A stretch of 10,479 nt of DNA, from the NCBI GenBank assembly GCA_003024985.2, contig PXIH01S0024197.1. One strand, given 5' to 3'. The notes under the pieces were generated by a model. The model searched no databases. It was not told where the DNA came from and saw only the letters and a program-made list of their open reading frames with translations. Position numbers and translations under genes: made by a program. This document shows positions 1-8,284 of the stretch, piece by piece. This stretch comes from Euperipatoides rowelli. Lineage: Eukaryota > Onychophora > Udeonychophora > Euonychophora > Peripatopsidae. The stretch's first letter is position 1. Each line of letters begins with the position of its first letter.

Positions 1-899
1 GCCTAGTTAAATATAAATCTTTGCGAACAATCAAAAGAGTTGCCACTCATTCCTGAAAGTTGCCACCCATAGGCCTTTTAGGGAGGCAACTTGTTGCCGT
101 CCNNTAAAAAAATGAATGTCGAACTCTGCTTGTTTGGCTAGAATTAGAATCCTTTAAAATATTGTTTTTCAAAATAGTGAACTTAGTTAGGTTACATGGA
201 AACACTCTCCTGCACCTTAGATGAGATAAAAACCCCAATTATTTAGTGGGTGCCCTTTGACGTCATTTACAGTACAGTAATAGATTTCGTGCACAACAGC
301 TCCATCACTCCATGGTGTCGAATGAATCCTTAACTCACCTATTTCAAGAGTAAAATTTCCCCATTAACCTAACACTAAGATTCATTGTCTTCTTCAACAA
401 TCATGTGCACATATGAGAGTTTAGTGGAAACATAAGCAGCCAGAGAATGAGCAAAATACAGTAAATGCAGGTGTACTAAATGCAACAATTTCTCCATTTT
501 GAGCTTGAGTCATATTTTCAGATTTGTTTATTTATTGATTCAATTAGGCTGATTATTGGCTAGGTATCAAGATTAGTTTTGCGGTAACATAAAGAATCAT
601 CACATTGAAAAAAAAAAGTTTAGTTTATTTTGCACAAATGTTTCAACTAGCACTGGCAAAGATATAGGCTACTGTAGATATAACAAGTCACCTAATATAA
701 TTACAAATATTATTTTAGTTCTCTGTTTGCAACAACCAGCGCTGCAAACTTATGGTAATAATTTTCCAAATCTTTTATTTCAATTCAGTGATATGACTTT
801 TTTTTTAATTTAATACTGAACGAATAGATATCTGGTAGTTTTTCAAATACAATTAAATGGAATTTTTCAAGTTGTTTAACATTAGCTATTTACGATACN

Positions 900-935
900 A
901 GATCTAGTGGCGTTAACCTTAACGTCACTAGATCT
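900..935. repeat. Near-perfect 36-bp palindrome
   Basis: Two 17-base arms (AGATCTAGTGGCGTTAA, and the complement of AGATCTAGTGACGTTAA) meet at a two-base centre. There is only one non-Watson-Crick position, which would be a G:U pair in RNA. An ambiguous base (N) lies immediately left at 899, as if assembly or base calling had trouble with the fold. It could be the centre of a foldback or MITE-like element, but no longer flanking inverted repeats or target duplication are evident. Confidence 0.85.
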
Positions 936-1423
936 GGCCACTAAAGGATTAGTTGGCACAACTACCACCAATATGATTTCCAGAAAGATTGTAAATGTGC
1001 ACTTCTCAAAAGAACTCAAAATGAAGAAAAGAAGCAGAATATTTAATAAATAAAGAAACAGCCTATTGTTAATAGACCTAGCCTATAATCTTTATGAAAT
1101 ATAAATATAGGCCCCGGCTTTTTAATGTCAGTAGGCTACTGTATTAATGATAGTAACTCATTCCCTTAACTGCATTTCTCATTGGATCTGAATGATGTGA
1201 ATAAAATATTTTTTACCAGAGATAAAGTGGATAATTCTGTGAAAATGATAAATATCTCAACCCTGCAGACTTGAAATTTGAGACCTATCAACCTTCCATT
1301 CTTGTAATATAATCAACCATTTTCAGGATTGTTAAATTATTATTGACTTACATACAATAACATTGTTTGAATAGGATTACCATACATAGGGGAGCATCTC
1401 TGTTTTAAGAGTATGTCCAGATG

Positions 1424-1444
1424 TCCCGAAAAGGTCTTTCGGGA
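1424..1444. repeat. Short perfect hairpin
   Basis: Eight-base arms TCCCGAAA and TTTCGGGA enclose a five-base loop (AGGTC). The hairpin is more GC-rich than its surroundings. No T-run, coding context or known RNA family was recognised, and its role is unknown. Confidence 0.7.
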
Positions 1445-2036
1445 TGCCTACTTGTTCTGGTTTTACTAAATGGGTCCTTTTTTTAAATGGCTTGAAAAAT
1501 TATAATTAACCATTATTGTCTGCACATAAAGACAACAGTAAAAACTTTCATTAAAATATCCAATTCAAATTTGTTTTGAAAAGTCTTTTTAAAATACATT
1601 TTACAAGGTGTGAGTGAAAACAAAAGATTTAAAAAATTAATTCTGTCACAGCAGTGAAAGGAAAACTAAAATAAAATTCCCAATTCGAATTTGTTATCAA
1701 CATTCTTTTGTTTAAATAAATAATAAAAAAATTTAATAAAGACAGCAAGCTTGATAGTGTGGCTGTAGATGAGACCTCTTCATAAGTTTTTTTCATAATT
1801 TCTAACTATTTTACAATTAAAGTTTAATGCTAAATACCGTAGCTAAAAAAGTATACAGTATAATATTTATATTTTGGTATCAAGTTACAATCACCAATAA
1901 CTTAGGCTAGATTAAATTTATGAAAATACCGGTATTACCATTCTACTTATAGTAGAACTTGCCAATATTCAAGTCCTATTCTTTTTTTTTAAAAGAGGAA
2001 ACAGACACATAACTAATGAATAGTAAACTATTGTAC

Positions 2037-2153
2037 CTTGTAAGCTTCCAGAGTTTCAACCCACCGTTGCCTGCTTTCTGGCTTTTCTGCCCGTAAATAC
2101 CAGACACAGTCATTAACACTAACATCAAATCGACATTCATCAAACTCATGTGG
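2037..2153 (-). CDS. CERT1: Ceramide transfer protein (CERT) internal exon, C-terminal half of PH domain
   Basis: The exon encodes 39 residues on the minus strand, open in phase 0 at both ends. It begins [15 protein letters not shown] and continues with [16 protein letters not shown], ending in ETLEAYK. This is the end of the N-terminal pleckstrin-homology domain of CERT (COL4A3BP, Goodpasture-antigen-binding protein): the DECRFD-S-VND-VWYLRA strands followed by the C-terminal helix with the conserved Trp of PH domains. In known CERT proteins this domain binds phosphatidylinositol 4-phosphate at the Golgi, while a C-terminal START domain carries ceramide from the ER for sphingomyelin synthesis. 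Directly upstream (2154-2175) is a T-rich tract ending in TTGCAG, and directly downstream is GGTACAAT, so both splice sites are canonical. The reading frame is intact, so this is probably a functional gene. No other CERT exon was recognised, which implies long introns on both sides. Confidence 0.9.
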
Positions 2154-3902
2154 CTGCAACAAAAATAAATTTATTCATTAGACTAAAAACATAAAAAAAA
2201 AATAAAAATAGTCAAGTGATAAGATAACTGTTGTAGCCTACAAATTTATGTAAAGAAAAAGAATTGGAGATAAATTCTAATTCAATGATAGGCTATTAAA
2301 AAATATTCTGTTACGGTATGTGTGCTCTATCAAATTAGAATGTTAGCCTACAAGTTTTAAAAGAATGAATTCTCAGAGAATTATGTAACTTTTAGGCTAC
2401 AGTAGGCTACTGTATGTAATCTAGGCATGTTTGCTGTACATCATGATGCATATTCCATAGCCTAAAAGTTTTTTTTTTTTAGGAACATATGAATTTTTTA
2501 GCAAGATAACATTTAAAGATCTTTTCATATACATTTTATACAGTACACAGGTATACAGTAAATTTATTACGTTTGTGTAAAAATAATGGCCAATTTACAT
2601 AATCCATCCAGATGAAAGAAAAAAAGCTTTTTACTTGATGGACTCAAAATTTTTTCTTATAGGCTAATTGCGAAAATTAATTATAAAATCCACACTAACT
2701 TCTTTCAATGCAAGCAATAGCCTACATAAGTTACCAACCCCATTGCTACATATACAGTTTTTAAAATTGTATCACATATAACGAGTTTAAAATGATACAT
2801 ACTGTAAGCGAGAAGGGATGCTTTCTCACCCAATGAGACAAAACTAAAAAGACAACTAGCTAACATACTGTAGGCTATATAAAACCTGAGCCATTAATGC
2901 ATCAGCTTATATTACTCATTTGTACTTACTTTTACTTCTTCAAATTATTAAGCTATAGGCCTACTTTATAATTTTACGGTTTTATTATTATTTTTCCTTT
3001 CTTTGTTTTTATTACTCTTTTTATGCCTGATTTCAGGGTGTAGGTAAATATGTAGGCCCTGTATGTTTTTATTGTTATTTGGTATTCAAATGATTAATAT
3101 TAATTTTGTCATTTCTAGATTCATTTATACATTGTTTTTTTTTATCTTTGGGATAGGCTATGTCTTGTTTTCCATTGTTATGGGAACCTTTTACCACTGA
3201 TAAAAAACTGTAGCATAATTGGTCAGGATGACAGTTGTTTCATTAATTCTACTTCTAAAGTATTATTTTCTCCATGATTTTAGCTATAGTAGGAGTTAAT
3301 GTTATTTGTCTATAAGGTTTAATATCCGACGATTACCTTTTTTTGAATAGTGATGTGGTGAAACCAGTTTTCTATGCTTTTGGGAGTAATCTAAACTTAA
3401 ATGAAATTTTAAATAATAAGCACAAATATCTTGTGACAAAAAAACTACACTTCTCTTAATAAAATAAAATAATAAATAGGCCATGGTAGAAAGCTAATCC
3501 TTGAGATTTAAGATAATGTTATTAGTAGCATATGAAGGGGTGGGCAGTATGGGCATTTGAAAAGGGTGCCAAGTTGGGGGGGGGGGGGGTCTTCTAATTT
3601 TAATGGTAGGCTATTTTTTTTATTTAAATAAATCCTATATATTTTTTTATTCCCAAGTAAGCCAGACTTTCATTAAAAGAAAGTGTTCTTCCAAGTCATT
3701 TGTGCAAAAATAATAGCCTAGGGCCTATAGGCTACAGAACAAATAATTCATAAAATAACAAGCAAAAGGTAGGCCTATAGTAGTAAATACACTGTAATGT
3801 TTAAGTAATGTAGCCTACTACAATGTTTAAATCAAAAAAAAAAGTTCTATATTTGAAAAGAATATTTATGAATATTGCCATGATGTACCGGTATGTTAAA
3901 TA
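2154..3902 (-). other. Non-coding, probable upstream CERT intron
   Basis: AT-rich sequence with no exon recognised on either strand. It begins with the polypyrimidine tract and AG acceptor of the CERT exon (on the minus strand). It contains many TAGGCTA/TAGCCTA words and a 14-base G run at 3576-3589. The minus-strand open stretch at 3302-3484 (60 codons) has no recognised domain and no coding-like composition, and is treated as chance. The preceding CERT exon, which should carry the first half of the PH domain, was not found here. Confidence 0.5.
3576..3589. repeat. Poly-G run of 14
   Basis: Fourteen consecutive G bases inside otherwise AT-rich DNA, preceded by a G-rich stretch starting near 3536. 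It is likely a homopolymer microsatellite, and its length may be unreliable in the assembly. Confidence 0.9.
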
Positions 3903-4127
3903 TCATTTTCGTAATAGAAATGTTTCCATCATTATCTTAAATTCAAAAATAGATGTGGATACTCATATTCTTAGTATTTTATTCCATAATCTTGGGCCTG
4001 ATACACTAAAGGCCTTATTACCTTCTTTCATTTTTGCTCTGGGCAAATTTAGTGATTCAGTTTGTCTCATTGATTTTGCTTTTATTGATTCAATGGCAGA
4101 GCATCTTGAAAGAATGTCAATTAGGTT
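3903..4127 (-). mobile_element. LINE reverse-transcriptase C-terminal remnant
   Basis: Read on the minus strand from 4127 to 3903, one frame gives the C-terminal tail typical of CR1/L2/Jockey-like non-LTR retrotransposon ORF2. It contains SLNLPRAK, then GNKAFSVSGPRLWNKI, and after a single in-frame TGA (3965-3963) it continues with SIFEFKIMMETF, matching the usual FK..L..HLF ending. In intact elements this region follows the reverse-transcriptase thumb, so this is only the last part of a protein of many hundred residues. The TGA, the TGA at 4130-4128 and the missing RT core show it is a dead, 5'-truncated copy in the same orientation as the CERT gene. A plus-strand open frame over the same bases (3823-4143) is its shadow. 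The element family is inferred from motif order only. Confidence 0.75.
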
Positions 4128-4216
4128 TCATGTTCTTGAGTAATTTCCACATCAAAGTCGCCATATCTAATTTTCTTTATAGAAACAGATTTAACATTCT
4201 TTTTGAATAAGTTGTG
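4121..4216 (-). other. Short coding-like open stretch next to the LINE remnant
   Basis: A minus-strand frame open for 31 codons between stops reads with a protein-like mix of residues, including KKIRYGDFDVEITQEHET before the stop. It has no Met start. It overlaps the first codons of the LINE remnant in a different frame, so it could be a frameshifted upstream part of the same element or chance. No family was recognised. Confidence 0.2.
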
Positions 4217-5514
4217 CTACTATGTCCTTTCCTAAAAACTAGTAGCCTAATCTCACTGACATTTTGAATTATTTTAAAACAGTTATCAGGTCAGGTATCC
4301 ATCAGATAGCCTACCAGCCACACCATGGCAGTTGGCAAACAATGGGCTGAGCGCTGAGGGATTGAAGAAAACGACATATTGTTGATGTCACACAATCTTG
4401 CCTAGACACCCCATCCTAATTTAAAATCTAAAAAAAAAAAAAAAAACAGCTTCTTCATCTCTTGAACCTTGCTATTTGTGGCCTCTTCCCAGGATGCTAA
4501 TTATGGGATCCTATTCTTGAGCATTATTTGTTTTATTATTATTAAGCCATTATGCTCCAAATGATTGTATATTTTGGAAAATTTACCCCGAGTTCTCTGC
4601 TGCAGTGACTATATTCATTATTATTCCACTAAATAGCTATATTAATTTACCCAGAGTTCTCTGTCACTATTTAAACATGTGACCAGCATATGTTTTCAGA
4701 TCGAGAAATTCATTTTCTCAAAATAGCCTAGTAATCCTTTTCCAATATTTAACTCTGTGGAGCTTTACGTTAAAAGAATTTGATGACTTACTACTAGTAG
4801 TATAACACGACTGACTAGAGCCTATCGTGCTCCTTAAAGGTAGGGTTGTCACATAAAAACCCAAATCTTGATTTGTAGTCATCCATTCTTTTATTAATTT
4901 ATTACTACTATTTCTTTCCATCAGTTTTCTATTTAAAAAGAAAAAACCTTGTCCATTTCACTCATACAGTAAGTGACCACCCTTGTGGCCCAGCTAGTTG
5001 TTTAATACGGAAGTTTCTATTTGTATTTCTAAATTGAAAATAAATTTTAATTATGTAGGCCTAAGCTTATCCTTCTTCGTATAGTAACAGATTTTCAATC
5101 CAATTTTATAAGTAGCCTACGGTATTTAAAACACGGAAAAATGATCCATTCCACCGTGCCCAGTGTTGCCTGGTCTATGCAAATAAGCTCATAGGAAGTA
5201 CATTAAGTACTGTAAGTAAAACATAGAATTTTACAGTGAAATATTTTTTGACTTTAAAAGCCTTATGTCCTCAACGAACTGCTCTTTCTTTATAGAAAAA
5301 TTCATGTTCTCTAATGACAGCTCTACTGTCTATCACCTATGTAAGTAGGCCTAACTACAGTACATAGGCCTACAGTATGATTCAGGGGCTCAGAATTCAA
5401 ATCCTCAGTTAATAATAGTAGACCTAAAAATTGTGACAAAATAAGGCTGTATATAATTTTTCTTCAGATCTGTTAATAGTAATGGCAGGACTCAAAATTA
5501 TAAAATTTATACTT
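4217..5514. other. Non-coding stretch with A-run and degenerate repeat
   Basis: No gene is supported. It holds a 17-base A run (4430-4446) that could be an old retroposon tail, the degenerate direct repeat at 4579-4669, and several dispersed TAGGCCTA and TACAGTA words. The minus-strand open frame at 4718-4921 (67 codons, Ser/Thr/Lys-rich) has no recognised domain, signal or neighbour to support it. Confidence 0.5.
4579..4669. repeat. Degenerate direct repeat, two copies about 64 bp apart
   Basis: AATTTACCCCGAGTTCTCTG (from 4579) recurs as AATTTACCCAGAGTTCTCTG (from about 4643). In both copies CACTAT or GACTAT follows shortly after. The second copy has lost a few bases. This looks like an old tandem duplication of about 64 bp, and no function is seen. 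Confidence 0.65.
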
Positions 5515-5590
5515 GAGCAAATATTTGCTCCCAATCACAAGTTACTGGGAGCAACTTGTGTCATATTGGGAGCAATCTTTTTTTTTTTTT
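5515..5590. repeat. Palindrome, hairpin and T-run
   Basis: A perfect 16-bp palindrome (GAGCAAATATTTGCTC, 5515-5530) overlaps the left arm of a larger inverted repeat. TTGCTCCCAAT plus CACAAGTT (5525-5543) pairs with AACTTGTG plus ATTGGGAGCAA (5553-5575) across a nine-base loop, with four extra bases in the right arm. A run of T follows from about 5578 to 5590. The shape resembles a foldback-element core or a small hairpin transcript ending in a Pol III-type T-run, but no A and B boxes were found. Confidence 0.7.
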
Positions 5591-6420
5591 CAAATTATTA
5601 TGGTGGCTATTTTTTTTAATTTAGCTTTATTAAAATCAAAATGCGGCATTGAAATTCAAATTTGTTAAAAACGCCAGATTTTTACATTACAATTTATTTG
5701 TGTCTATATTATTAAATGATTAAGCAAAATTTCTCCATTAAACATCCTTAAGAGCCATTTTTTTTAAGAATCAGATGAAATATTTGATCTCAATTTTATT
5801 TAAACTTGGGTGAAAGTTTCTACTAATAGGGCAGATGTAACGCTACAGGTAAAATATTTTTACCTACACTTCAACTGTTTGGCCTCAGGGTAGGGTCAAA
5901 GTTCACTCCCATTGATTGACAGAATATAATGTAACAACTTTGTTAGCTAATATAATTGCACTGAAAGTTCCCCAATGAAAGTATTATCATATTTCAAAGT
6001 AGCCTGCTCTAGATATCCCTACTTTCAAGTTATGATATGGGCAATTCCATGAAAAGTGAGACATGGTAGTAGAATATTTTTTTTCAAGCTATAAGGACAA
6101 ACTTGGCTTCATTTTTTTCACAAATGAATGAATGATTGGAGTTTCTTACTTAATCGTTATTTTAAATTTTTGGATGATAAATTTGGATATGATTTTAAAG
6201 AAAGGTGTTTGTAGGCTATTTAATGTGTAAACAGTTGAATGTAAACCCAGATTTGAAAGGCAACAACAACAAAAGTTTTGTTTCTTTTTTAATAAAGTTG
6301 GTTTTAGCTTGAAAATATGCATTTCAAGTATATACTGTATAGGCATACTGATAAATTCATGCTTCTATCATCAATAGCCTACTTAATTTTAAAATAATAT
6401 TTAATAGTAGATATAATTTG
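5591..6420. other. Non-coding AT-rich stretch
   Basis: No gene, RNA or clear repeat family was recognised on either strand. The minus-strand open frame at 6146-6346 has Lys/Phe/Ile-rich composition, as expected from AT-rich sequence by chance. Confidence 0.5.
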
Positions 6421-6562
6421 TAGGTTCGAACACACTTCCGCTTACGGTATATCACTTCCGGTTTGTATCTAGGTCAAGGTCATTCAAAATCTAAAATGGC
6501 CGACTTTCGGTTCCTATTTTGGCTAGGTTTAAGGGGTTTTTACTGGTAATGATGTCATATGT

Positions 6563-6594
6563 TGTATTATGGGTAATATATGTCCCATAATGCA
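6563..6594. repeat. Inverted pair of CCCATAATGCA-like words
   Basis: TGTATTATGGG (6563-6573) pairs with CCCATAATGCA (6584-6594) with one mismatch around a ten-base AT-rich loop. It puts two ZNF143-like cores back to back. Confidence 0.7.
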
Positions 6595-6665
6595 TTTGGA
6601 AATCCAAGATGGCTGACTTCCGATACTGTGTTTGAATTTTCAAGGTCAAAATTCAGGTCAAGGTC

Positions 6666-6689
6666 ACCGGAAGTGACATCACTTCCGGT
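6666..6689. repeat. Perfect inverted pair of ETS-like sites
   Basis: ACCGGAAGTG and CACTTCCGGT form perfect ten-base arms separated by ACAT. As DNA this is a head-to-head pair of GABP/ETS consensus cores, and as RNA it would be a stable hairpin. It overlaps the TCAAGGTCA word at 6658-6666. Confidence 0.85.
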
Positions 6690-6742
6690 ACCTGTGGTCG
6701 AATTTTCAAGGTCAAAGTCAAGGTCAAAAGGTCATCAAGGTA

Positions 6743-6829
6743 ACTCTCTATTAATGCGCACTTCCGGTTTGAGGTTTTAGAAATTTTCGAGGTCAAGGTC
6801 ACTCTCTATTAACCGGCACTTCCGGTTTG
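6743..6829 (+). repeat. 58-bp tandem duplication carrying ETS- and ERR-like words
   Basis: ACTCTCTATTAATGCGCACTTCCGGTTTG is present at 6743-6771 in the form ACTCTCTATTAA, four or five variable bases, CACTTCCGGTTTG. It recurs at 6801-6829 with the same ends. Each copy is preceded by an AAGGTCA-rich stretch. This shows that part of the cluster grew by local duplication. Confidence 0.75.
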
Positions 6830-7049
6830 TGTTGAAACCACATTTCCCATAATGCAAAATTCAAGATGGTGGACCAGAAGTGTGCAGAAATGTGCGCAAG
6901 CGACAGAAAAATTTTTCAAAAAAAAATTTTTTATGTAGGCTAAATTGTATAAGTCGTTAATTTATTCAAAATGGCGGAAGGGGCACATTACCCCATCATG
7001 CAAAAAATCCAAGATGGCCACCAAAATTTTTTTTAATGAACGTTTACTA

Positions 7050-7107
7050 TTTGGCAGCCATTTTGAATAATTAAGGACTTCCTTAATGATTCAAAATGGC
7101 TGCCAAA
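7050..7107. repeat. 58-bp near-perfect hairpin
   Basis: Two 28-base arms, the left starting TTTGGCAGCCATTTTGAATA and the right ending TCAAAATGGCTGCCAAA, match with one mismatch around a two-base centre (CT). Each arm carries a CAAAATGGC word (YY1-like). T/A runs lie on both sides. It could be a foldback-element centre or a local inversion duplication. Confidence 0.85.
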
Positions 7108-7290
7108 TTTTTTTTTCAAAATATTGAAATTTTAATAATTTTATAATTTATTCAAAATGGCGACNATAACCCCTCAAGTATTTTAAAGATAGGGTTTGAA
7201 GTCCTATCTAATTAGCATATTTAAAATCTTCAAAACTGAGTTGACAAGAAAGTGTGAAGGATTCAGAGTGACTTCCGGTGGAAAAGGTGG

Positions 7291-7480
7291 GGGCCAATCA
7301 AATTGCAGCTTAATTTTGATTGGCTAAAAAGTGCGGTACCTGAGAAGACATGCACAGACCGCAATGAAATCTATGCTAATTTTTTAAGCGGGAAAGCTGC
7401 TCATTGGTTAAGCTCTAAATAACATCATGACGTTTCAATCCGAAGCTAGGTATAAAAACCCCATTGGATGTTACGTCACT
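7291..7480 (+). promoter_or_regulatory. TATA promoter with CCAAT, E2F-like and CRE-like sites
   Basis: In order, the region carries CCAAT at 7294-7298, reversed CCAAT (ATTGG) at 7319-7323, GCGGGAAA (E2F consensus) at 7388-7395, ATTGG at 7403-7407, TGACG at 7428-7432 and TATAAAAA at 7451-7458. A further ATTGG (7463-7467) and TACGTCA (7472-7478) lie just after the TATA. This order of NF-Y, E2F, CRE and TATA elements is typical of strong, cell-cycle-linked Pol II promoters, and also of some DNA-virus promoters. Transcription would start near 7480-7490. The interpretation rests on consensus matches, with no expression evidence. Confidence 0.65.
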
Positions 7481-7507
7481 ATTTCCCTCTACCACCGTAG
7501 ACTGTGA

Positions 7508-8219
7508 AACATCTCAACATACTTTTTTCAAAGCCATTCACCACAGTCAGTACAGGAAGCCGCAAACGTAACCTCAAACACCGGAGCAAACAAATCCCTC
7601 GATGGAGCCAAAGCTGTTATCAGAAGTACTGAAGACATTAGAGCCCTCAACCCCAACTTGGCCAATGTTATCTTGAACGCGGCAGGGGTTGAGGCCCTCA
7701 ACACCGGTGACTTAATGATGATGGAGAGTCAAGGCTCTCAAGATGTTAACAGCCTCCTTCTTACTCTTCTCCAGGCAGAGAGAGCGGAACTGTAGAGGGA
7801 GATCACTGTGCAGTGTGAGACCATATTCAAGGCTGTGATGGAGAAGTACTGCCTGAGAAGGAATTGAAAGTCAAGGAGAAAGAAATCGGTAGCCTATGTA
7901 GTTTGTTAAAATATTTTCTAAGTTTTTATTTTACTATATGTTCTAACATAGCTATTATTATGAAATTTTCTAAGTCTTTTTAGATTTTAGTAGAGGTTGA
8001 GGGGATGTATTTTTGTGCGGAACACTACCCCTCAAACCAGTTGGGTCATCGGAAATTGTATAAAGAATACTATAGTATTACTGCTCCAATCAAGAGGCAG
8101 TGAATATACATTCCTCTTCTGAAGACGAGAATGGGGAAGAAGCCTACTCCCATCAAGTTTCATCCCATCCTCCCCGAACCATAAGCCTTCCTAAGCTGCC
8201 ATCACGACATCTCCCCTAA
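7508..8219 (+). pseudogene. Broken, possibly spliced gene of unknown family
   Basis: After a TGA at 7505-7507 one frame stays open to a TAG at 7793-7795 and continues with protein-like sequence to a TGA at about 7865. It has balanced, GC-richer codons unlike the flanks, with pieces such as GAKAVIRSTEDIRALNPNL and AGVEALNTGDLMMMESQGS. The next frame continues in EKELKVKEKEI, a charged, coiled-coil-like tail. A possible short intron follows (GT at 7889, TTTTAG at 7990). Its removal leads into the frame containing MYFCAEHYPSNQLGHRKLY, which ends at 8103. A third frame (8076-8219) carries an acidic/Ser stretch SSSEDENGEEAYSH. The first in-frame ATG comes only after about 76 codons, so the true start is missing or upstream in another exon. 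I recognise no family. The TATA box 50 bases upstream suggests it had its own promoter. Confidence 0.5.
7889..7990 (+). other. Tentative 102-bp intron in the unknown gene
   Basis: The stretch starts GTAGCC after AAATCG and ends in a T-rich tract, TTTTTAGATTTTAG. It is clearly more AT-rich than the coding-like sequence on either side, and the flanking frames agree (phase 1). The donor is weak because it lacks GTRAGT. The same bases could instead be neutral sequence between two unrelated fragments. Confidence 0.35.
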
Positions 8220-8248
8220 CCTAATCAATTCCTCAAACTAGCCTAACT

Positions 8249-8284
8249 CTCATTGGATAACTAACCCTCATTGGATAACTAACC
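8249..8284 (+). repeat. Two exact 18-bp tandem copies carrying a CCAAT box
   Basis: CTCATTGGATAACTAACC is repeated exactly head to tail and is followed by AATTAA, which creates a further CCAAT at 8283. Each unit contains ATTGG, the reversed CCAAT core. It sits about 70-100 bases upstream of the TATA at 8347 and so probably belongs to that promoter. Confidence 0.8.

Larger units (their letters stand above)
1..2036 (-). other. Probable CERT intron downstream of the PH-domain exon
   Basis: No convincing exon was found here on either strand. The sequence is AT-rich with T and A runs and many TAGGCTA-type words. The ORF-like stretch on the minus strand at 47-238 contains two N bases, has low complexity and resembles nothing known to me. 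A donor-like AG|GTGAGT occurs on the minus strand near 332-339, but the sequence before it has stops in the frames checked and no protein likeness, so no exon is called. The palindrome at 900-935 and the hairpin at 1424-1444 are listed separately. The intron assignment rests only on the donor at 2035-2036. Confidence 0.6.
6421..7290. promoter_or_regulatory. Dense cluster of transcription-factor-like words, probable repeat-derived
   Basis: Four kinds of word recur here and hardly anywhere else in the window. TCAAGGTCA occurs at 6474, 6640, 6658, 6706, 6718 and 6793; this is the extended half-site known for ERR, FTZ-F1 and SF-1 monomers. ACTTCCGGT occurs at 6454, 6681, 6760, 6818 and 7271, and in reverse at 6666; this matches the ETS/GABP core. 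AAGATGGC or AAAATGGC occurs near 6493, 6606, 6967, 7010, 7092 and 7154, with a reverse copy at 7057; this matches YY1. CCCATAATGCA occurs at 6584 and 6846, with CCCATCATGCA at 6992, resembling the ZNF143/STAF core. The block lies directly upstream of a TATA promoter. The identities are motif likeness only. A tandem or dispersed satellite that merely contains these words is an equal alternative. Confidence 0.55.

Noticed and set aside
47-238. 63-codon minus-strand ORF
   Set aside because: It contains two unknown residues, has no recognised motif and lies in a probable intron. Length is compatible with chance.
332-400. Possible minus-strand exon before an AG|GTGAGT donor
   Set aside because: The sequence before the donor has stops in the frames checked and no likeness to CERT, so only a cryptic splice site is supported.
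1424-1444. Hairpin considered as a histone-type 3' stem-loop or miRNA precursor
   Set aside because: The stem and loop do not match the histone stem-loop consensus, and eight base pairs is too short for a miRNA precursor.
3302-3484. 60-codon minus-strand ORF
   Set aside because: No recognised domain and no supporting signals in AT-rich DNA.
3823-4143. 106-codon plus-strand ORF
   Set aside because: It is the antisense shadow of the LINE reverse-transcriptase remnant, whose minus-strand frame carries recognisable motifs. The plus-strand product resembles nothing known.
4718-4921. 67-codon minus-strand ORF rich in Ser, Thr and Lys
   Set aside because: No domain, promoter or splice context was found. 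It was considered as part of the upstream LINE sequence but no RT motif was seen.
6146-6346. 66-codon minus-strand ORF
   Set aside because: Composition (Lys, Phe, Ile, Cys runs) is typical of chance translation of AT-rich sequence.
6580-6780. 66-codon plus-strand ORF with repeated FSRSK words
   Set aside because: It is a translation of the TCAAGGTCA/ACTTCCGG repeat words, and the peptide repeat follows from the DNA repeat.
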